From NCBI GenBank assembly GCA_045535815.1, contig JAZSMJ010000050.1, forward strand, positions 1 through 6,780: DNA of 6,780 bases, read 5' to 3'. Source of the stretch: JAZSMJ01 sp045535815 (GTDB lineage: Bacteria > Bacillota > Clostridia > Oscillospirales > CAG-272). Positions 4,591 through 6,780 of this stretch are shown piece by piece. The position numbers were made by a program, and so were the translations under genes. Every line of letters begins with the position of its first letter. Positions within the stretch are counted from its first letter, which is position 1. The notes under the pieces were generated by a model. The model ran no database searches, was not told the origin of the DNA, and saw only the letters and a list, made by a program, of their open reading frames with translations.

Positions 4591-6780
4591 TTATTCAGCG
4601 GGATACTTAATTTTAATGTCGTCCATACCGATAGTTGTTGTCGTATCAGACGGATATACTACAAGCTCCATAGCCCATACAGAAGTATATTCAACACCAC
4701 CTGCGATGTAACTATCAAGTGCTATCTCAACATCGTTCCAACCGTTTTCAAGAGTAGAAATATCTATAGAATATGTTGTTGTAACATTTCCTTCTCTATT
4801 ATCATAAATAATAAATCTGGGGTTGCTAATCTTGGTTACGTCTTCAACATACATTTTGAATGTTACGTATCCGGTTTCCATATATGGAGTAAAATCAGAT
4901 GTTGAGGGAGCTGCTATAGTGGAAATATAAGCAAACTCAGTAGTTGTACCAGATGCCTTATACCAAGCAGATCCTTCGGGAGCATTCTCTGTAGATACGG
5001 AATGTCCGTTACCGAATCCACCGGCTTCACAGCTGCTAAGAGCTATAGTATTGTACTGAGGTTCAACAGCCTCATAGCCTCTGATGTTAGCTATAGCATA
5101 ATCAACTGTGCCTTCAACAACAACCATAATTCTTGCATATACAAGTGCTTCTGCATTGAAGTTTTCTTCGATTGTGCAATCGTCAAGACTAAATCTGAAT
5201 GTATTCCAACCATTTTCGAAACCTTCAGCTGCTGCTGTTGTGTAGATTGTTGCACAATATGTAGCGTCAGGGCTGTTTTTATTGGGAGAAAGGTCAATCT
5301 GTACTCCTGTAACCTTAGAAACATCAGAGATATACATATCTACAGATATTTCATCATATACGGAAATATCAATGCTAGAATCGCCTGCATCTTTGAAGTT
5401 TCCGCAAAGAACTGTCCAAGTGGGAGTTTCACGGGTTATAGATGTCTTAAGAGACTGCTTTCCGTCAACCACAACATTCTGTTCTACAGCACCGTCGCCC
5501 CACCAATTACCAGAAAATGTTCCATCAAAAGCGTAGATAAGTGTTCCTTCTTCTACTGGAGGAACAACTACTTCTTCAGCCTCATAGCCTCTGAAGTTAG
5601 CAATTGCACCGTCGATTTCAGATGCAGCACATATATTCATAAGAATAAAGTATACGTTTTCTGCATCAAAGTTTGCGCCTGCAGTTGCTGTATCAACTTC
5701 AAAATAGAGTTTGTTCCAACCGTCTACAAGAGCTGCATCCTGAAGAGAAACATTCCAATTAAGAGCATATGCTGCTTCAGGAGTGCCTGCCTTGCTGGAT
5801 ACGAAGAAACCTATAGGCTGAGTTATCTGATCAGCTTTTTCTACGTAAAAATCTATAGAGAACTTATCGTATGCGCTAAGATCAAGAGTGACCGGGTTTT
5901 CTCCGTCTCTTTTAAGGTTACCGCAACCAATAGTAAACCAATTGGGATATTCTGTTATATTCTCATTCAATGCTGTTGTGGATACCAACGCATTTTTACC
6001 TTCATATGCCTTAACTTCTGATGCATTAGAAGCCCACCATGCGCCTGTTTCCTGTGCTGTGAAGCCGTAAATGAGTGTGCCTTCTTCTACCGGAGGAACA
6101 ACTACTTCGATTGCTTCCCAAACTGCTGTGAGAGTTGTGTTCTTGCTTACTGCATATGTTGCGCCTGCTTCATATGTGTTTGTGCCATCATTCCATCCCT
6201 TGAATGTATAACCTTCAAGTGTAGGAGCTACTGCAAGTGTGATTGTTGCATTTTCTTCAACCGCATCCTGTGTAGGAACTTCGCCCTCTACTGCTGTGTC
6301 ATAAATGTAGGTAAGATCGCCAACACTTATTGTAAGAGCAGCAGCAGAGTACATAAAGAATCTGATGTTTTCTATATTTGTATAGTTTTCAGCACCGGAT
6401 GCTGCACCAAGTGAATCGGCTACATCAAGTGTAAGTGTATTCCAACCGTTCTGAAGCTCGGGCATTGTTGCTATATTCCACTGATAGCAAGCAAATGATG
6501 TTCCGTATTCGCCTACGTTTGCATCAAATGCATTGAGCTCAAAACGACCGTCGTTTATTTCAGAATTTATAAGTGAAACGTCAGAAATGTAAAGTTCAAC
6601 TTCTACACCTGTAATGTTTGCCTTAGGAAGCGATGTTACCCAAGAACAATATACAGGGCAAGCTGCATCAGTATAAGATGTTTCGCCATCCTGAGTTCCC
6701 GGTGTTGTAGCACCCCACTGACTTGTCTTTGCAACAGCTGTTTCTGTCTCAACTGTTCCGAGGTCGTATGTTACTGTGTA
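4591..6780 (-). CDS. Large modular extracellular protein with tandem beta-rich repeats and a Flg_new repeat (N-terminus outside window)
   Basis: The minus-strand frame is open from the window edge to TAA at 4591-4593, giving 729 residues with no start visible. The Met codon at 6463-6465 is internal, because 105 in-frame codons of the same style precede it. Residues below are counted from the edge. Four related modules are visible: 1-161, about 232-402, 412-571 and 576-729. Each contains an (N/D)GWN motif before a strand (LQNGWNTLTLDV, LVDGWNKLYFEV, FENGWNTFRFSL, LENGWNDVEIAL), and each ends in a strand such as IANFRGYE or MDDIKIKY. A Listeria-Bacteroides (Flg_new/InlB B) repeat lies at about 176-222. 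The protein is acidic, Thr/Ser/Asn-rich and almost Cys-free, as expected of a surface or secreted protein. The modules resemble discoidin- or carbohydrate-binding-type beta sandwiches only in general character. No catalytic domain, LPXTG signal, dockerin or SLH domain is visible. The protein simply ends in KIKYPAE, so any anchor must be N-terminal. Adhesin or glycan binding is inference. Confidence 0.85.
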   Translation of the reverse strand, partial: YTVTYDLGTVETETAVAKTSQWGATTPGTQDGETSYTDAACPVYCSWVTSLPKANITGVEVELYISDVSLINSEINDGRFELNAFDANVGEYGTSFACYQWNIATMPELQNGWNTLTLDVADSLGAASGAENYTNIENIRFFMYSAAALTISVGDLTYIYDTAVEGEVPTQDAVEENATITLAVAPTLEGYTFKGWNDGTNTYEAGATYAVSKNTTLTAVWEAIEVVVPPVEEGTLIYGFTAQETGAWWASNASEVKAYEGKNALVSTTALNENITEYPNWFTIGCGNLKRDGENPVTLDLSAYDKFSIDFYVEKADQITQPIGFFVSSKAGTPEAAYALNWNVSLQDAALVDGWNKLYFEVDTATAGANFDAENVYFILMNICAASEIDGAIANFRGYEAEEVVVPPVEEGTLIYAFDGTFSGNWWGDGAVEQNVVVDGKQSLKTSITRETPTWTVLCGNFKDAGDSSIDISVYDEISVDMYISDVSKVTGVQIDLSPNKNSPDATYCATIYTTAAAEGFENGWNTFRFSLDDCTIEENFNAEALVYARIMVVVEGTVDYAIANIRGYEAVEPQYNTIALSSCEAGGFGNGHSVSTENAPEGSAWYKASGTTTEFAYISTIAAPSTSDFTPYMETGYVTFKMYVEDVTKISNPRFIIYDNREGNVTTTYSIDISTLENGWNDVEIALDSYIAGGVEYTSVWAMELVVYPSDTTTTIGMDDIKIKYPAE
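5067..5091 (-). repeat. Module-end repeat copy 2 (IANIRGYEA)
   Basis: These 25 bases match 5577-5601 with a single difference, at an offset of 510 bp (170 codons, in frame). They encode the closing strand ANIRGYEA of the third module. The different offsets of this repeat and the linker repeat (170 versus 178 codons) show that small in-frame insertions or deletions occurred since duplication. Confidence 0.8.
5537..5574 (-). repeat. Linker repeat copy 2 (VVVPPVEEGTLIY)
   Basis: These 38 bases match 6071-6108 with three differences, at an offset of 534 bp (178 codons, in frame). They encode the Val/Pro/Glu linker that joins the second module to the third. Near-identity at the DNA level suggests a fairly recent internal duplication or gene conversion, since the modules themselves have diverged more. 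Confidence 0.85.
5577..5601 (-). repeat. Module-end repeat copy 1 (IANFRGYEA)
   Basis: This is the partner of 5067-5091, 24 of 25 bases identical. It encodes the closing strand ANFRGYEA of the second module, immediately before linker copy 2. Confidence 0.8.
6071..6108 (-). repeat. Linker repeat copy 1 (VVVPPVEEGTLIY)
   Basis: This is the partner of 5537-5574, differing at three of 38 bases. It encodes the linker between the Flg_new repeat and the second beta-rich module. The two copies mark the boundaries of one module-plus-linker unit. Confidence 0.85.
6115..6255 (-). other. Listeria-Bacteroides (Flg_new/InlB B-type) repeat within the modular protein
   Basis: Residues about 176-222 of the visible protein contain TLEGYTFKGW, then DGTNTYEAGATY and TTLTAVWE. 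This is the characteristic end of the Flg_new family: GYTFxGW followed about 25 residues later by a terminal LTAxW. Only one copy lies in the window. It is followed by the linker EVVVPPVEEGTLIY. Such repeats are beta-grasp-like stalk elements of surface proteins. Confidence 0.75.

Noticed and set aside
5002..6021. Long plus-strand open frame (339 codons) opposite the modular protein gene
   Set aside because: Its product is Cys/Ile-rich and low-complexity, as expected of an antisense shadow of a Thr/Ala/Glu-rich repeat gene. The minus-strand frame has clear repeats and a known domain.
5055..6780. CRISPR-like or insertion-sequence explanation for the repeats
   Set aside because: The repeats are few, in frame, widely spaced and encode protein linkers and strands. 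There are no regular spacers, terminal inverted repeats or transposase.

Overview
The window looks like a chromosomal piece of a low-to-mid GC Gram-positive anaerobe, most likely a Clostridia/Ruminococcaceae-type bacterium. The support is the rpsF-ssb-rpsR order, strong AGGAGG-type ribosome binding sites, consensus sigma-A promoters, an LtaS/MdoB-type membrane phosphoglycerol transferase, and a large modular extracellular protein carrying a Listeria-Bacteroides (Flg_new/InlB B) repeat. The genus assignment is inference. I see no mobile element, CRISPR array, tRNA or rRNA.

Layout. (1) 1-89 is the tail of a plus-strand gene I cannot identify. It converges on a minus-strand sulfatase-fold transferase (263-1807), with a 15-bp hairpin terminator between them. 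(2) 1808-2139 holds two back-to-back consensus promoters, one driving the transferase leftwards and one driving rpsF rightwards, separated by a 90% AT tract. The roughly 120-nt rpsF leader can fold so that its Shine-Dalgarno sequence is paired. (3) 2140-3245 is the operon for ribosomal protein bS6, single-stranded DNA-binding protein and ribosomal protein bS18, closed by a strong intrinsic terminator. (4) 3327-4465 is a pair of overlapping half-length CHR-family (chromate-type) transporter genes, probably forming one heteromeric transporter. (5) 4466-4590 contains a long hairpin and then a bidirectional terminator. (6) 4591 to the window edge is the 3' part of a long minus-strand gene for a repeat-built extracellular protein. 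It has four related beta-rich modules of about 150-170 residues and one Flg_new repeat.

Functionally, the centre is housekeeping (small-subunit assembly and DNA replication or repair). The flanks concern the cell envelope: a polymer phosphoglycerol transferase, an anion transporter and a surface or secreted adhesin or carbohydrate-binding-like protein. The least understood items are the modular protein, the substrate of the CHR pair, and the possible translational control of rpsF. No intergenic stretch exceeds 300 bases except the 332-base regulatory region described above.
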